Assembly: GCA_003952965.2 (NCBI GenBank)
Contig: CM025849.1
Span: 12,612,157-12,676,156, forward strand
Length of the DNA stretch: 64,000 bases
Direction: 5' to 3'
Source: Morella rubra
Lineage: Eukaryota > Streptophyta > Magnoliopsida > Fagales > Myricaceae
The notes beneath the pieces were generated by a model, which saw only the letters and a list, made by a program, of their open reading frames with translations, was not told the origin of the DNA and ran no database searches. Of this stretch, positions 33,060 through 47,192 are shown in pieces; the first letter of the stretch is position 1; each line of letters begins with the position of its first letter. A program made the position numbers and the translations under genes.

Positions 33060-36000
33060 CGAGAAGGCGTTGACCTGATCTTCTCTCTGCAGCCCCATCA
33101 GAAGGGACGTTGGCCTACCCACGAGCCACAAGTTCAACTGGCCGGTTGCCTCAATTGAGATCTAGAATAAAGTTTTTATTTATTTATTTATTTTTTATTT
33201 TGAGTGCTGTGATTGATGTTTATGTTTTCTTAAGGAAGAAATTTTTTACTCCTATTATGGCACAACCATCATGAGTTTGTATAATCTTAATATTTTCATT
33301 GCAGTAACAAGAGAAATTGACGCGAGGATTCTATATAACTGGTTCAAGGGAACACAGTATCGAACCTAGATACGTAGACCTGCGAATTAGATAAATTACA
33401 CAACAGATCAGCGACGAAGCTTTAGGGACGAAGGAGCCATAACTTACCCTAATTGTATTATTTTTTCTGATCTAAACATATAAGGTGGGAAAGAAGAATT
33501 CCATGGTGATAATTGTGAAAGCTGGTGAGGAAATCATATCACACATGAGATTCTTAATGTTTTTGTTTGAATAATTAGTTGGTTATGAATGATTAGATCT
33601 AATGTTGCTACATGTGTTGAGTCAAAAACCTAAGAAACGCTCCTGACCACTTCTCCATCTGACACATATACACCACAAACTCTAGCCATGATGTCTTGTT
33701 TAGTTACGTGGTAGAAGTTCAGAGTTGACTCGGGGCCTCACCCAAGTCTATTCCCCTATTCATGTATATATATATATTTTTCTGCTTTATTTGGGAGTTT
33801 GCTAATGTGTTTGAGTGAAAACTAGGTGCCACTAATTGATTATGGCGCTTACTATTACAAAAGGTACTTGTGATCATGAGATATCCCTACTCTACTAGAG
33901 AAACAACTTAAGTACAACGATCGACATTCTTAAGTGTGAAAGGAACAAATTAAGATAAATAATCAGTGAATAATGATGCCCAGTACTCCCAGAAGCAATC
34001 AAACATTTCAAAGGCCCCACGACGAGTAATCATTTCCCCCATTTCTTCCTTTTGATGTATAACATGTACAAAGTCCTCGAACCCTAAATGGGTTCTCATT
34101 TTTAGGGACACAAAAGGGACGGAGTTCTTAGAATAATTTAGGCTTCGGAGACATGCTCTGGTTTGAGAGTAGAATATAATTTGTCTCAATGATTCTGTAA
34201 ACACATTTCGGTCAAAAAAATAGAAGAGAAATAGACACTTTTTCAACGAGGTACTGTGGCATTTTTCCCTTGCAGTTTATGCTAGCAGATTTCCCCCGAA
34301 AAGAATATCGATAGTACCCAACTTGCACCTGACAACATACAAGGAGATGACCCACCACTGAGTTCCCAATGGGAGAGAGAGACAGAAAGCGAGGGAGACA
34401 GTGCGAGCATTAGTTATTTGTTTAATATATACCCATGTGAGGTGCACAGCACATGGTGTAGGCTTCCAATGATTTGTTTTAGGTTAGGGATGATCAGAAT
34501 TTGGATCTTAAGCTCAGCAAACATCATTATCGCCATAATCATCTCCTGGAAAAATTGTTAGGGAGGATTACAGTTAGGATCTCATGATGAAATTGTCCTC
34601 ATCCTCATAATATATAAACCACGATAAGTAGAATTAGTTCCTAATTTGGATGTGTAAAACGTTGAATGAGACTTTTGTACTGCCACACCTATTTACAGCA
34701 TTGGGTTTATTTCCAAAAAGAGAAGGGTTTCCGGAGACGTATCTTTTTTGTTGCTTTCAAAACTTACATTATGAACTAAGTATCACCGTTTGAGAGAATT
34801 GTTCAATTATAATTACCTAAGGAAAGCCCCTTTGACTAAGAAAGTGTGTAATTATCTCTAAGTCGTGGATCAATTAATAAGAGGATGATCAAGAAAAAGA
34901 CAGTACATTATATTGTTAGATTTTTACAGTTCTAATTTCTTCTTGTTTTAATATTTTTTTTTTAAAAAAATTCGGATTCAGGCCTATATGTTTCGTTGAC
35001 ATCCAAATCTAAAAGTGGTCATGAGTCCTAATGCATTTCTTAACTTCTTTAGGATGTTTTATTTTTTAAATTCTTCAATTGGAAACAGGTCATGTATCTA
35101 ATGACTTCATTATAGTACCGCATCATTAATCCACATGACCCAAGTTCTCTTAGAGAGGAATCTAACTCGCAGGTGTCTGTTCTTTAATTAATTCTGAGAT
35201 TTATGATTAGTAAATATTGTCCGTGTTGAAGAATTGTGAAACCTATGCAGATTATTGAAGTTATCAGAGGCAGCTTGGGTTAATTAGAACTAATAATATT
35301 TATTTAATACAGTTTCAGTACCAGTATCCTCACAAGGCCTGCTAATGTGATGGCCGACACACTTGGTCATAAATCTTGAGAGCCTTTCATTGCCATGTAG
35401 ACTGCTCGAAGATATATCGTAGTATACTTGCAAAAAATAAGCATTAAGTTCATGAGAGGCGTAAAAAGCAATATTCTTGTTTGGTTAAATTTGGCGTGCA
35501 GTCCAAGTTGTTTGAAAAATTACCCACGTTAATGATCCACACGTAACGATCATTATGGAGGAATTTACGTAGGGAGAATTGATCTTAATTACAAGAAGCT
35601 TATCGTATCTTATATATCAAACTTATTGCAGAAATTATTGAATTATACGATCTTATTGAATTAAATTACAGTAGGCTTCTATGCATCTGTCTTTCTGATA
35701 TGATATATCAATCACAGGCTTAAATTGATCTGCACTTAAGAAAAACAATCCCATCATATTGATTTAGTTCCACTACTATATCTTGTAGACTGTTCTTATC
35801 ATTTACTTAACCGACACCACGTAGAGTTGGAGATCAGTCAGACCTTGAGTCATGAGCGAAAACACCAATCAAAATATTATGCTGCAGAACTAAGTTCTAG
35901 GTAGTTGAATCAATCTTTCACGATGATACAAGGTTTGAAAACTGTCTGAAACTTTAAAACATGCATGTATGCCTAGCTAGCTAGCCAGCGCGCGCAGGAG

Positions 36001-39000
36001 AGAGAGAATAAGGGGCCGGGAGAGGGGAAGAGGGGGGAGGGGACCTCAATAGCATCTTCTTAGTTGGCCCAGAAGAATCATCTATATCACTTCAGAAAGG
36101 GGTATTTGTACATGTTCGAGAGAACTCAGTGACCAAATCGATTACCATGAAGACTTTTATGCATATTGGTGCACAAACTAACTAAACGGGCGTACTAGAC
36201 GTTTCGTTCCATCGTTGGTCAATAACTATATCGTAGCCAATGTGAGCCAATAAGGAAGAGATCCTTGTAACATGATGTCGTATTATTTCGGGAACAATGA
36301 TTCCCACAAACTGAGTCACCCAATAATGGAGCTTTTGTGCAGTTCTGTGTCGTTTGAAGCGTCAATGCATCGTTACGTACAGGGCCGATATACCAGCTTG
36401 ATGTATAGGTTAAGTCGATGAGAGCCACCTGATGCTCCATATAATACGGGTCGGGTAGTTGTCAATTAATTGTATAGTTCCTTATCATCATGTAATATAT
36501 ATGCTGCTTTGAACCTTTAATGAGTAGTCTGTAGATGCGTCTTTAAGTCACTCTGTGCGAGAAAGGAGACCATATGTGTGCGTATAGGAAAGAAGAAAAA
36601 CTGATCGAGTGAACTTTTGAGGGAGACAGCCAGTAGTGGAAAATTGTGGACTATGTTAACAAAAGATTTTCTCCTTACACAACTCTAATTAAAAGAAAAA
36701 AAAAATAGTTTTAAATTTTGTTTACTGCACGCAGCAATTTTTTTACAAAAATTTTTTCAAGAATTTATCTTGTTATTAATTAGAATTAAATATTATTACT
36801 TATCTTATAGAAATTAATTAAGCAGTTGATGTGATGGATAATGTATATTATAATCTTTTTCTTGACGTATGAATCAGATTCCACCCTAATAAATCAACTC
36901 ACCGCGTTATAAAATTTAATTGAAATAGTATTTAAACAAGAACGAATTACAAACATATAGTATGTTATAGTTACAAACTTACAAACATATACATGTTAAT
37001 TAGTGTACAAATATATTACATTTGTGTAAGTTTTTTGTTTTAATTTTTTTTTTGTTTATATTTCCAGCGTATTTGATATCTGATCAAATTCTTATCCTGA
37101 AAATCTCCATAAAATTACTTAAGAGCTGTAAGCCAGGAAGAATCAGGCCCCCACTTATTTCCCTCCCACATTAATGAGTTCCAGCTAATTGCTTTATTCT
37201 TTCTAGTGTGTTTTTTTTTTTCTCTTTTTTCAGTAGTGTTCTATAGAAAAGGGAAGGGATCTTGAATATTCAACTTATTCTAGGCTACGAAGAGTAATGC
37301 ATGCCTATATCTCCTACAATGCAATGATGCCTCTTCTTTCTTCCGGAACATGGAAAACACGAAGGTGGGGTTTCTTCTAGATGAAAAAGTGAACTCTCTT
37401 GTGCCAATATATAAAGATGATAGAGACCCAGAAATAATGAAACATGACAAAGGATCGGGTGGGACCCCACCCCTTACAGAGGCTTATGGGTTTGCCAAAT
37501 GGGTCAACAGGCAAAACAGTTTTCCCCACTGAATGAGTGACTATTTCCAGCCTCAGGCCTACCTCAAGGCTCAGACGTGAAAGGGCAAATTGTACTGAAC
37601 CAAATAGGAAAAGCTGTGCAAGTTGGTTAAAGATGAGCAAGTGACTTCCTTTCACAAGTGGTAAGTTGGTCAGTGTACGTATAGCTAGAGAACACAGCCT
37701 CAATTATATCCCATTCTTTTGGGATGTCGATCGGGGAGGCACCTGTAATTCCTTGTAAATTTAACTTATAAAGCTGGCTTTGTTTCTGCTAAAACTATTT
37801 TCCACGGAACGGGTTACAAAGTATACATGAATTGTAAAAAAAAAATTAACAAAATTGATAGTTGGAGATGCAAAATATATGAGTGTTGATTAATTGGCAA
37901 AAAAGTATATTTTCCACAAGAAAAAAAGATGTACGCACTTACTTCTTTTTAGTTATAAATTGGTATGATTAGTATTTTTTCTAATTTACTGCTCAAATTG
38001 GATGGTCGGATCAATTCAATGCTCTTTATATTAACTGTTATCTTGGTATAAGTATATATGGGCACTATAACATTCAAGACATGTTGTGTCTTTCTCCTTT
38101 TGAATTAAATTACTCTACAGCTGTACCACATCTTCTTTTCTCCAGCTTGGTGAATTCACTAGTGCCCCTTTTAGAATTTGGGTCACTACTCTTTTGGGCA
38201 CCAACCTTTACCCCTTTCCATAGACTCTAGGTCTAACCATAACCAATATACCTCCCAATCACCCCTCCTACTTTATCCCCCTCCCCTGGAAATGGTGACC
38301 GCCACCCCTTCTCCCTCGTGCAGTGATTCGTACAACCCCTCCTCTCTTCTGCTACGTATATATTCTAGCTCCAGCCATACACATCTATCCACCTCTGGAT
38401 TGCCTCCCCACCTTTGCCACTAAATACGTCTGTACATGCCAATGCCTCCCCCTAATGAAACTTTACGTACGTGGTCTAAAATAATTAAGTGTTTATTAAC
38501 CCTTTTTGTTGAGATATTTCTATATAAAATACAAATTGTTTAGATTTCTTTTCTTTTTTCCACCAATAATCCAAGAACTTGCATGTTTTCAGAACCATCT
38601 TCAGTTGTCAACCATACATGCATTGAAAAATTTATAATTTTCTTACAATATATTTCAGCTACCAGTCGTTTTACATTAACACATAAACATTCAAGTAGAA
38701 CTCATATTGCCTCTGCTGGTACGTCGATTTCGTGCATAATGATACGATGGCATGTTAGTCAATTAAAGAAACCTTTCGATAAATGGAAGAATATTTGGCT
38801 CTTTTTTCTCTATTTAAACTTTTATATTGTATAGTGGAAAATCATAGTACGATATTACTGTAGTACATTGATGAGAACACTTGGCAGTACAACATGGAGT
38901 AAAGTGCAGCAATAAGGGTCAAAAGCAAATGCATTATAAGAATATATGGAGAGAGCCTTAAGTTACCTTAGTTCGATATGCTGACCACATTGTTGATCTA

Positions 39001-39081
39001 TTTTTTAATTTTCCACATGTGAAGCACTATTTAAGATTTATTTATGTGATTAACATGATAAGTGATTGTTAGCTGCAGAAA
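33060..39081. other. Spacer, no gene recognised
   Basis: About 6 kb without a supportable gene. Short frames such as 33950-34246, 36219-36440, 37377-37703 and 38178-38423 carry no recognised domain or splice signals. 35960-36060 is an unusual low-complexity part with CTAGCTAGCTAG, a GCGCGCG step and a purine-rich GGGGAAGAGGGGGGAGGGG tract. Confidence 0.5.
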
Positions 39082-39084
39082 TGT
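39082..39084 (+). repeat. 3-bp target-site duplication, left (TGT)
   Basis: Directly before CACTAC at 39085. It matches TGT at 57192-57194. Confidence 0.75.
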
Positions 39085-40523
39085 CACTACATACAACAAT
39101 ATTAATGGCCTTTAGGGACGGACAAAAATTCGTCCCTAAAAGCACGGCAGGCCATCCTTTTAGGACAGACGGTAAAATTCATCCCAAAAAAATTAGCATC
39201 AGATGATCTGTTCCCTCCTAAATTTTTTATGTCAAAAATTTTTTTTAACAGGGATATATGAAATAAGCCGTCCCAAAATATATATTGGCTTTTAGGACGA
39301 ATTGGGCCCGTCCCAAAAAGTTTGTTTCCCGCTGATGAAATTGGAATTTGTTCAAACTAGTTCAAACCAGTTCGAACCTAATTTCAGTGTCATCCAACTA
39401 TTACCGATTCATTTAATTCTTGCATCTCTTGAAGTAAGAACGACGCTCAAGAAAAGGTTCAAACTCAAAATTCAACAAATAAAAGATCCACACGTGTTGA
39501 ACCTAAATTCGAACAAGGATTCGTGTTCTTGGTTCCTTAGCATTCAAAGGAGTTCAAACTAGTTCTTCATTGTGTATAGTGTATAGATGACTAGCTCGAC
39601 AAAATATTATCTAGGGGAAAAGTCATATTTAGCCTCATATTTATAGGCAAAAATCAATTTGGTACCTTCTATTTTGAAAATAGGGATTTGAGACCCTTAA
39701 GCTTCAAAATTCTTAAATCCATGCCCTCTGGTTAAATCTACCATTTAACAGACAGAACTTGCCTCCATGTATGTCCCATGTGCCAGTCTTGCATTGCAAA
39801 TGACCTAAATGCCCCTTATTCTTTATTTCATATGTCACCCGATATTGTCTTCCCCTTCGCCATAGCAAATTGGCTTATTCTTTCCATCTTATCATCGTAG
39901 GAGCTAACATTGCCTTGTTTCCGTCATCTAGATGTGATTGCCTCCCACATTCAGCCGCCGGTAGCTAGTTTTTACCACCCAAAGAATACTTGAGAGGTGA
40001 AGGTGAACCCGAGTAAGCTGGAGTTTCCATTTGTTTCATTTTTTCTATTAATGACGTTATTTAAGGAAGACCCAGTCGTTATTGTTTGTTTTCCTTATTT
40101 CCTACCGAGTGTAATATCTTTTAAGCTTATGAAATGTCTGAATCAGACAATAGTGGTAGCTCCGAAAGTGAACAAAGTGGAGATTCTACAGAGGCTCCAA
40201 GGTGTTTTTGCAATCTGAGAGCAATATCCACTTTTGCCTTTACAGAAGAAAATTTTGGTAGACGTTTTTGGGTTGTGTGAAGTACAAGCTGTTAGTTGTT
40301 GAATGGGTACTGTATTTGTTAGGGTCGATGTCGATTAGGTTATGTTATAATGTTTATAAGTTGCTTGCATTAATTGTGGTTGGGGTACTATATTTTAATG
40401 AGGTGGGGGATATTTTAATTAAGTGTGTCTGCAATGTTGATGCCTATTCACTATATTTAAATTAAGTTGATAGTTAGTTAGTTTAATTAAGTTATATAAC
40501 GAATAACAAATATGTTTAATTGT

Positions 40524-41006
40524 ATGGCACAAGAGGGAGGTTATTGTAATTATTTTGCATGAAGGGATCCTAAGATGTGTCCGTATGGACGAAGAGTAAT
40601 TCGGCAATTGCGAGCAAAGCATGGGTAGATGCTTCAAGAACCATCTTCTTGGGAGCCAATTCAGAGAGAGTTATAAGGACATAATGAGTCTATGATGGCA
40701 ATGTTAAAACAGTATGGAGAAGATATGGTACGCATGACTGCACAATATCGTTTAGAAATTCAGGATTTGATTGTGCAACATCAAGCAGAGATCGAGGATT
40801 TAAAATTACAAAATCAAGCCAAAATTGATGATATGGTTGCAGATCATTGTTTGCAAATAGAGGTGGTGAGAAATGCCTCAGATATCCAGATGAGTCGTTA
40901 TAGGGTTGCATTGGTCTTCAATTGGTGTCTTGTTGTGAGAATTTTAGTTGCTCACTTATTTAGCACTAGATTGTGTGCTCATTCAAAGCTTATGTTACCT
41001 TCATGA
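40524..41006 (+). pseudogene. GRF-type zinc-finger / coiled-coil ORF of the MULE, broken
   Basis: One frame of 160 codons with three in-frame stops: TGA 40560-40562, TAG 40626-40628, TAA 40674-40676. Around the first two stops it reads GYCNYFA, RDPKMCPYGRRVIRQLRAKHG, which resembles GRF zinc fingers of small plant proteins (the first stop probably replaces Trp). The open part from 40692 gives a likely coiled coil (EIQDLIVQHQAEIEDLKLQ) and a hydrophobic tail. It converges with the mudrA-like gene, the same layout as mudrB against mudrA in maize MuDR, but it shows no mudrB similarity I can claim. Confidence 0.6.
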
Positions 41007-42479
41007 GCTGTAATTCTGTTGTTCGATATTTTGTTGATCATGATTAATGTAATTGGAACTTGTGAACGTTAACTTGGTGATCGTTAGCTTTGTAATTGAT
41101 TTTGTTGATCATTAATGTAGTAACTGTTAGTCTATTCTTGCAGATTTAATGATCATTAATTGTGAGGTGAAAATGTAAAATTGACCTGCATTCAATAGAA
41201 AGACCTAAAACCATTAATGACAAAGGAATAATACTACCTTTTCTTGCCAACCTCTTGTTTCAATACCATACCACATTCAAAATAAATAACAAATATCTTG
41301 AGACGTATTCAATATAAAGACCTAAAACTATTAATGGCAAAACATCCATTGATCAAATAAATATCACATTAGCACTTGTCTATGTGAAACCACAACTATA
41401 TGCATCTCTTTACAATTCACAAGAACTACAAAGGAGTCTCTTTGACATAACCAAACCAAAAAAAAAAGTGTCACCTTGTACAAACAAACTATTGGCACTA
41501 TCAAAATACAATTACCCTCTTCCTTAAACAATGACCACCAGACAATACCATAACCATAAACTATTCAATCACAAATTGTCCAACCACAAAATGTCCAACA
41601 AACAAAACACAAGCACTAAATATTTGTATTAAAGTAACCCAGAAAACAACTAAATCTGCCATCGGGGTTTTTCCCCTTGTCCTTCAGTCCTTTACGCTCT
41701 GTAGTAGGAGCTTTACCTTTATCTGACGCTCCAAGGCCCGGAGGTGCGTTCGAAACCTTGAACTGAATTCCTCCACGACCCGGGGGCTCCCAAGGGCACC
41801 TAGCACCATGTGCTGCTTCTGGAGCAGTGAGGTCGATTACAACCTTTCTGCTTGAACTGCTACACTATGATGCACCTCCTTACAACCGGCTTGATCTTCT
41901 CATCAGTATGCGAGAAACAATCCCCGTGACATGCATTCTGCTGCTGGTAGATAGTGGTCTAGTATTCTTCATAGCTGTGTGTGTCTTTACCGATGCTATA
42001 GATGGGGGCTCGTGGTATGGAGTTGGAGCACGTGCCATTTTTTCTTTCTTGATGTCTACAAATAACAAGTTTTGAATAATAAGGTACCGTGTACTTATAC
42101 TTTCAGATTATAAGTATTGAAAATTGGACTTTTAGTCCATATATACTTACATGGAGGGATGCTAGTTCACTATCTCCAATGCTATCCCCTATTAGCTGTT
42201 GTAGTCGTCTACTTCTAGTAAGCTGCAACGCACGTGTTAACATAAAAATGGTTTAATATTTTCAGACCAACATGACATATATTATATCATTAGAGACCAG
42301 TAACTTATTGGTATAAGAGGTGGAGGTGCCCCATTGTAAGATTGCGAAGGTGTTTTATCACGTAAATGAGGTATCTGGATATTATGTTCCTCGACAGTGG
42401 TCTACAAGTGTGTTTTGTCACATCGTTATTGTCTCCGAACAGCAAACAATATCAACAATATTTTTGATTGATAAGAAAT

Positions 42480-45355
42480 CATAGATAAAATTTCTTGGGT
42501 ACTATTATCTGTCTAGTGCTTCGGGTATATGTTGTAGGCTGTGAGGGTGGTGATTCACTCTCAAACGGTGCTGTAGGAGCACTTAAGACACTTTGAACTC
42601 TCCCTTTTGCTTTTCTTCTATTCCGACATAGGCAAGTACTTTTATTGTGCCCTATCACTTTGCATTCAGAATATATAACCCTGGACTGTCACCTCCGAAT
42701 CCAACCAGTAGGGGTTGACTCTTCAGGTCCCCGTTTCCTCACTTTCCTCGGTCTACTAGGTTGAGCTCTTGAAGGAAGGGGATCCATAACCTTATAATCT
42801 GTTCGCACTCACTGATCCTCAGATGGAAGAGGATAAATAACAGGTACATATGCCTTTCTGTATGTGTCCGTCGTGTTAAACCAGTGAATGTAATCTTTTG
42901 GATTTCTTCCGTCATAAATAATCGCTACAAATCCATGCGCACAAGGGATCCCAGTCATATCTCATCTATGACACAAGCATGTCCTCCGTTGAAGATTGAC
43001 TACAAATTGCTTCAAGTAGCATTCAACCTCGAAGAAGCCTTTCCCAGCATACATAGGAAGGCACTAGCCTATCTCTTCACTAATCTGCTCCAATTTTTAT
43101 ACCACCCTTGGACAGAGTCAATCGTTTTGCTTCCTTATTCCCTCCTTTTTATGTTGATACCTCATCATCAACTTGTTCTGAATCATTTAACCCATGGTTA
43201 ATATGGGCTTGTCCAGTGCTTGCAACACGTATGAGTTAAAACACTTGCACAAATTGTTCACAACCATGTCACTCTTGCTATGGGTGTGAAACCATGAACG
43301 AGACCATACACTTGGGTCAATCTTCCGTAGATAGTCATGAGCTGGTTCACTCAACCTTTTCAACTCCTCCATTTTCTTATTAAACTCAGCCTCTGTATAC
43401 GTCGTGGCTGCTCTCCATAGTTTGTCCTTTAATGCTATCCTATGGTGGCAAGCATCTCGAAAGTTCTCATACAAGTGTCGTGTATAGAATCGATGGTCAA
43501 CAGTTGGGATAACTTGATCAAACGCCGGTACAAGACCCTACATATATTTATAGTTTATTAGAGAATGCATAATACATGTACATCTATCATTCTGTAAAGA
43601 AAAAGGAAATAATAAAACTAACCTTTTGTCAATCAGACATGAACATTCAACCACCTTTATGAGGTAACCCTGAGATCACCCAACAACGTTTCTAAAAATC
43701 ATACCCAATTGTCCTTCAACTCGGCTTCGACCATTATGAAGGCCACGGAGTATATGTTGTTGTTTGGATCCCTTGCAACCGCACTTAGGAGCTGCTCCTT
43801 GAATTCACCCATTAGAAAACATTTGTCAAAACAAATCAGGGGTCTGTACCCCTTCCTGAAACTCCGTCTTCATTGTGTTGAATGATACATATAACCGCTG
43901 GCAGATCCGATGTTATCCGGTCCGTCATAACAAACAAGCACGAACCCCAATTAGTTTCCCTCACTGTCTCACAGTAATCCCACACTCATCCATATTGCTC
44001 CATATGAGAGCCAAAAATCTGCTCAGGGCCCTTTTCTTTGCCCGGTTACATTTTTGCCCCATTATCTCACACTGCCACTTTTGCTTTACCTCATCATATA
44101 TAGCAGACACCGTCATATTAGGCTAGCTTTTAATTTGGTCCAGCATCTTGTCTACTATCCAACTGAAGATGACTTGCGATAAATGATAATGTCTAGGACA
44201 CTTGTGTTTTGGCTGAATATCTCTGATCTCAAAGCTTCTTTCACTTGGGATCTTCCTACCATACATTTTATACTTGCATTTCTCTTATCACTAGTATTTT
44301 TCTTAAACCGAATGTCCTTCCCTAGTTTTATATTGGCCTCCTTCATGGCTTCTTTAAAGAGGGTAGCAGTAGGGAACTTCATCCCTTTGACAAGGGATAC
44401 AGTGCCTAAGTCACGCTCATGAAATTTAGGTGCAAATCGTGAAGTCATACTGACATCATCTTCACTATTTGGAAGGGAGAGAAGTAGATAAAAGCCCACC
44501 ATGTTTGAGAGATAACCTGCACAGTAAAAATAAAATAAATGTCATCATTGAGGTTATAATAAACTTCAGTACTTTATTGAACCACTAAGTATATTGAACA
44601 TCAGTAAATGCTTACCATCATCTTTATCAGCCTCGTGTGTTGGAGGTGAGTCATCGCCGAAATTAGATGAAACATGTTCGGCATCAACATGTTCACGGTC
44701 CATGTCATCCATTGACCCACCAGAAGGCCCACCGACCTCAAATGATAGACCAGTAGCAATCTCAAATGATGGACCACCAAGGTAGAAAGAAGAACTATCA
44801 ACGTCAAATGAAATCCCACCTTCCTCCCAAACTGAAGACCCACCAATGTCGGCAGCTGCCTCGTGTCATCTAGCATCTTCATCGCCATTGACATCAATTT
44901 CATAAAGGTCACCATCTTTGCTTAATGCATTGTCCCACCACTTTGTACTGATTCCAAGACGTCACCTCTCAGTTTCATCATCCACCTTGTCAACTGAGTT
45001 AACTTATGGTGCATCTTGAAACCAACTACGTAAAGGGATATCATATCCATCGCCTTGTGTGCAACCACCATTTGAAGCACATTAGGGTCGCCAGAGAGAA
45101 TTTGCAGGCTGTTGAGAGGGTCTTCTCAGGTTTCATGTAAAAAACTAGGTTACCGAACTTATAGTAGCACTCATTCAAAACACCTTCTACTTCTATGAAT
45201 AATAGACAGTCAAGGTCGTAAGGGTCATTGTGTACTGCCATATTCTCAACAATGTATTTGCACCCAGTGGACCTGTCAAACCTCCCCCCCATAAAGAACC
45301 TTAAATACAAGGGAAGTTGACGCCATTGTGAATAAAAACTTGCCATAATGAGCAT
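42480..45355 (-). pseudogene. mudrA-like MULE transposase, broken
   Basis: Reading from 45355 downward: an N-terminal domain with HH/GG-type start (45355-45041, FMGGRFDRSTGCKYIVENMA); an acidic stretch (44915-44600); the MuDR DNA-binding domain (44502-44155, GMKFPTATLFKEAMKEANI); and the catalytic region (about 44150-43500, many stops). After it comes EFNKKMEELKRLSEPAHDYL with WSRSWFHTHSKSDMVVNNLC (43474-43187), a SWIM zinc finger with C-x-C and C-A-H (near 42990-42940), and a degenerate zinc knuckle (near 42680-42630). Stops and frameshifts interrupt every part, so it is inactive. Introns may account for some gaps. Confidence 0.88.
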
Positions 45356-46993
45356 TACTTTAATGAGAACATATATGAAAACAAAGTTATTAAGCTGTAT
45401 AATGACAATATAGAATGAGGTATAAGCTGTATAATGAGAACAAAGTTATTAAGTTGCCACAAAAAGTTCTATATGTATCCAAGTCAACATGTCATCTATT
45501 GTTAAACTAATTTACATCTAATCCAATAGAAAAATAGAATAAGGTATTGCATTATAATCAAGTAAAAGAAAGAAAAAAAAGAGATGCAACATGGTTTAAA
45601 TAGAGAAGCATGAGGTTCCATATCAGCAAACATTTCATTAGAAATATTAGTAAAAACATGCCCTAGAATTGCTTCAAAACAGAAGCATGCAACATAGATA
45701 CTATTTCACTTCACACAAGATTGAAGTTTCCATCCATGTTTTATTTCCTCAAAGCTTCACTTAAAGGATACTACGTTGATGAAGTTAAGAATTCTAAAAC
45801 AATAGTAAAATCAAAAGACTCTGGCAGCAGGATACCCCATACAAACATGATGCATCTCATTTGTACTCGCTATTCACCATACAAACAGGACTAAGTACTT
45901 CCCAATAACATAGATGTGACATTGGCTAAAAAAGAGTACAATAATAAAGTGGCAGCAAATAATATTCCCAATAATACAGATCTTATCTTGTATACAAAAA
46001 TAAATAAACAAAGGTAAAAGTATAATTAACTAATCATTACCAATAATATTCCCAATTTATAACTTTAAAGACCTAAAACTGTTACGCAGACCACGAACTA
46101 ATACGTCATGAATGTTGTTTGAGAAAGAACGAGCCACCACATGCGACACTTGTTCCTAAGAGATCATAGAAAACACAATTAGCACAAGTAAAGTGGATGT
46201 GGACTAAAGTTGCAGCTAAAGCAAATCCAGGGACCACATGTTGTTGTCAGCGGGCATGTATAATCCAAGCAAATCAAGTTCAATAAGAAAACCAAAAGAA
46301 ATGAAACCAGGGACCACATGTTATAGACCAACACTACAAAACCACACGTTGCTTTAAAAATTTAGCCAAGACCACATGTTGTCGACAAAACTATCAATTT
46401 ACGAATTTGAACACTTATCCCAGATGCTAGACCACCTAAAACACATGTAAATACCAACCCTAACAACCCACAAAATTAGTTCAGACCTATTCAACCCAAC
46501 CACCACAAAACCCACATGATAGAGGAAATGAAAGTTTGTAGGGTCAGAAGTTTTATAGTATCTCGCGTTTCGGCTAAAAACCCACGAAAGCAATTGATGT
46601 TTGTTGTTCTTCTATGGCTTGCCTAAAGGGAATTGGAGCAACAAAAGTAGATGGATGGGTGGTTATTGGAGTCAGCCAACGGAATAAGGGGGAGTCGAAT
46701 GTCTGTCTAAGCCAATTTGAAAAAGCCTTAATTCGAGATGCCCTAAATTGGTCGAACTTCACAAGGGCATTCGAATTAAACCGTCACTTATTAAGGGCAT
46801 ATAGGTCATTTGATATGGGCGAACAACACGTGGAATGCATGTGGGGAAAAGTTTCATCTGTTTTAAAGTAATTTTAACCGAGGGCATGGATTGAAGAATT
46901 TTGAAACTTAAGGGTCTCAAATCGCCATTTTTAAAATAGAGGTACCAGATTGATTTTTGCCCATAAATATAGGACTAACTATGACTTTTCCCC

Positions 46994-47192
46994 TATTTTT
47001 TATTAATGAGGACGATAGTAGGAGCAATAAGGTGACATTTCAATGGAGTAATAAGGATAATCCTTCTCATCACAATCTCTTCAAATATTTAAAAGATATG
47101 GATGATGATAAGGCTGATTCAAGTTCAATGTATTCTCTCAAGGTAATAAATTAAAATGATATAAAAATATTGCATGATTCCAGTGATACAGC
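46994..47192 (+). other. CACTA-internal segment right of the MULE
   Basis: After the MULE duplication the sequence reads acidic codons (DEDDSRSNKVTFQWSNKDN to MYSLK) up to a possible donor AAG|GTAATA at about 47142. It could be an exon remnant of the CACTA carrier or a captured gene piece. Not identified. Confidence 0.25.

Larger units (their letters stand above)
39614..46993 (-). mobile_element. Mutator-like element (MULE), 7.38 kb
   Basis: Long terminal inverted repeats start GGGGAAAAGTCATA at both ends. They match well over about 118 bases (39614-39731 and 46875-46993) and more weakly to about 200. The flanking 9-mers TATTATCTA (39605-39613) and TATTTTTTA (46994-47002) agree at 7 of 9 positions, as expected for an aged MULE duplication. 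Inside are a broken mudrA-like transposase gene on the minus strand and a second, converging broken ORF on the plus strand. Confidence 0.92.

Noticed and set aside
37435-37480. GGGTGGGACCCCACCC palindrome, considered as a regulatory hairpin or miRNA precursor
   Set aside because: Short perfect palindrome without longer pairing arms or a known mature miRNA sequence.
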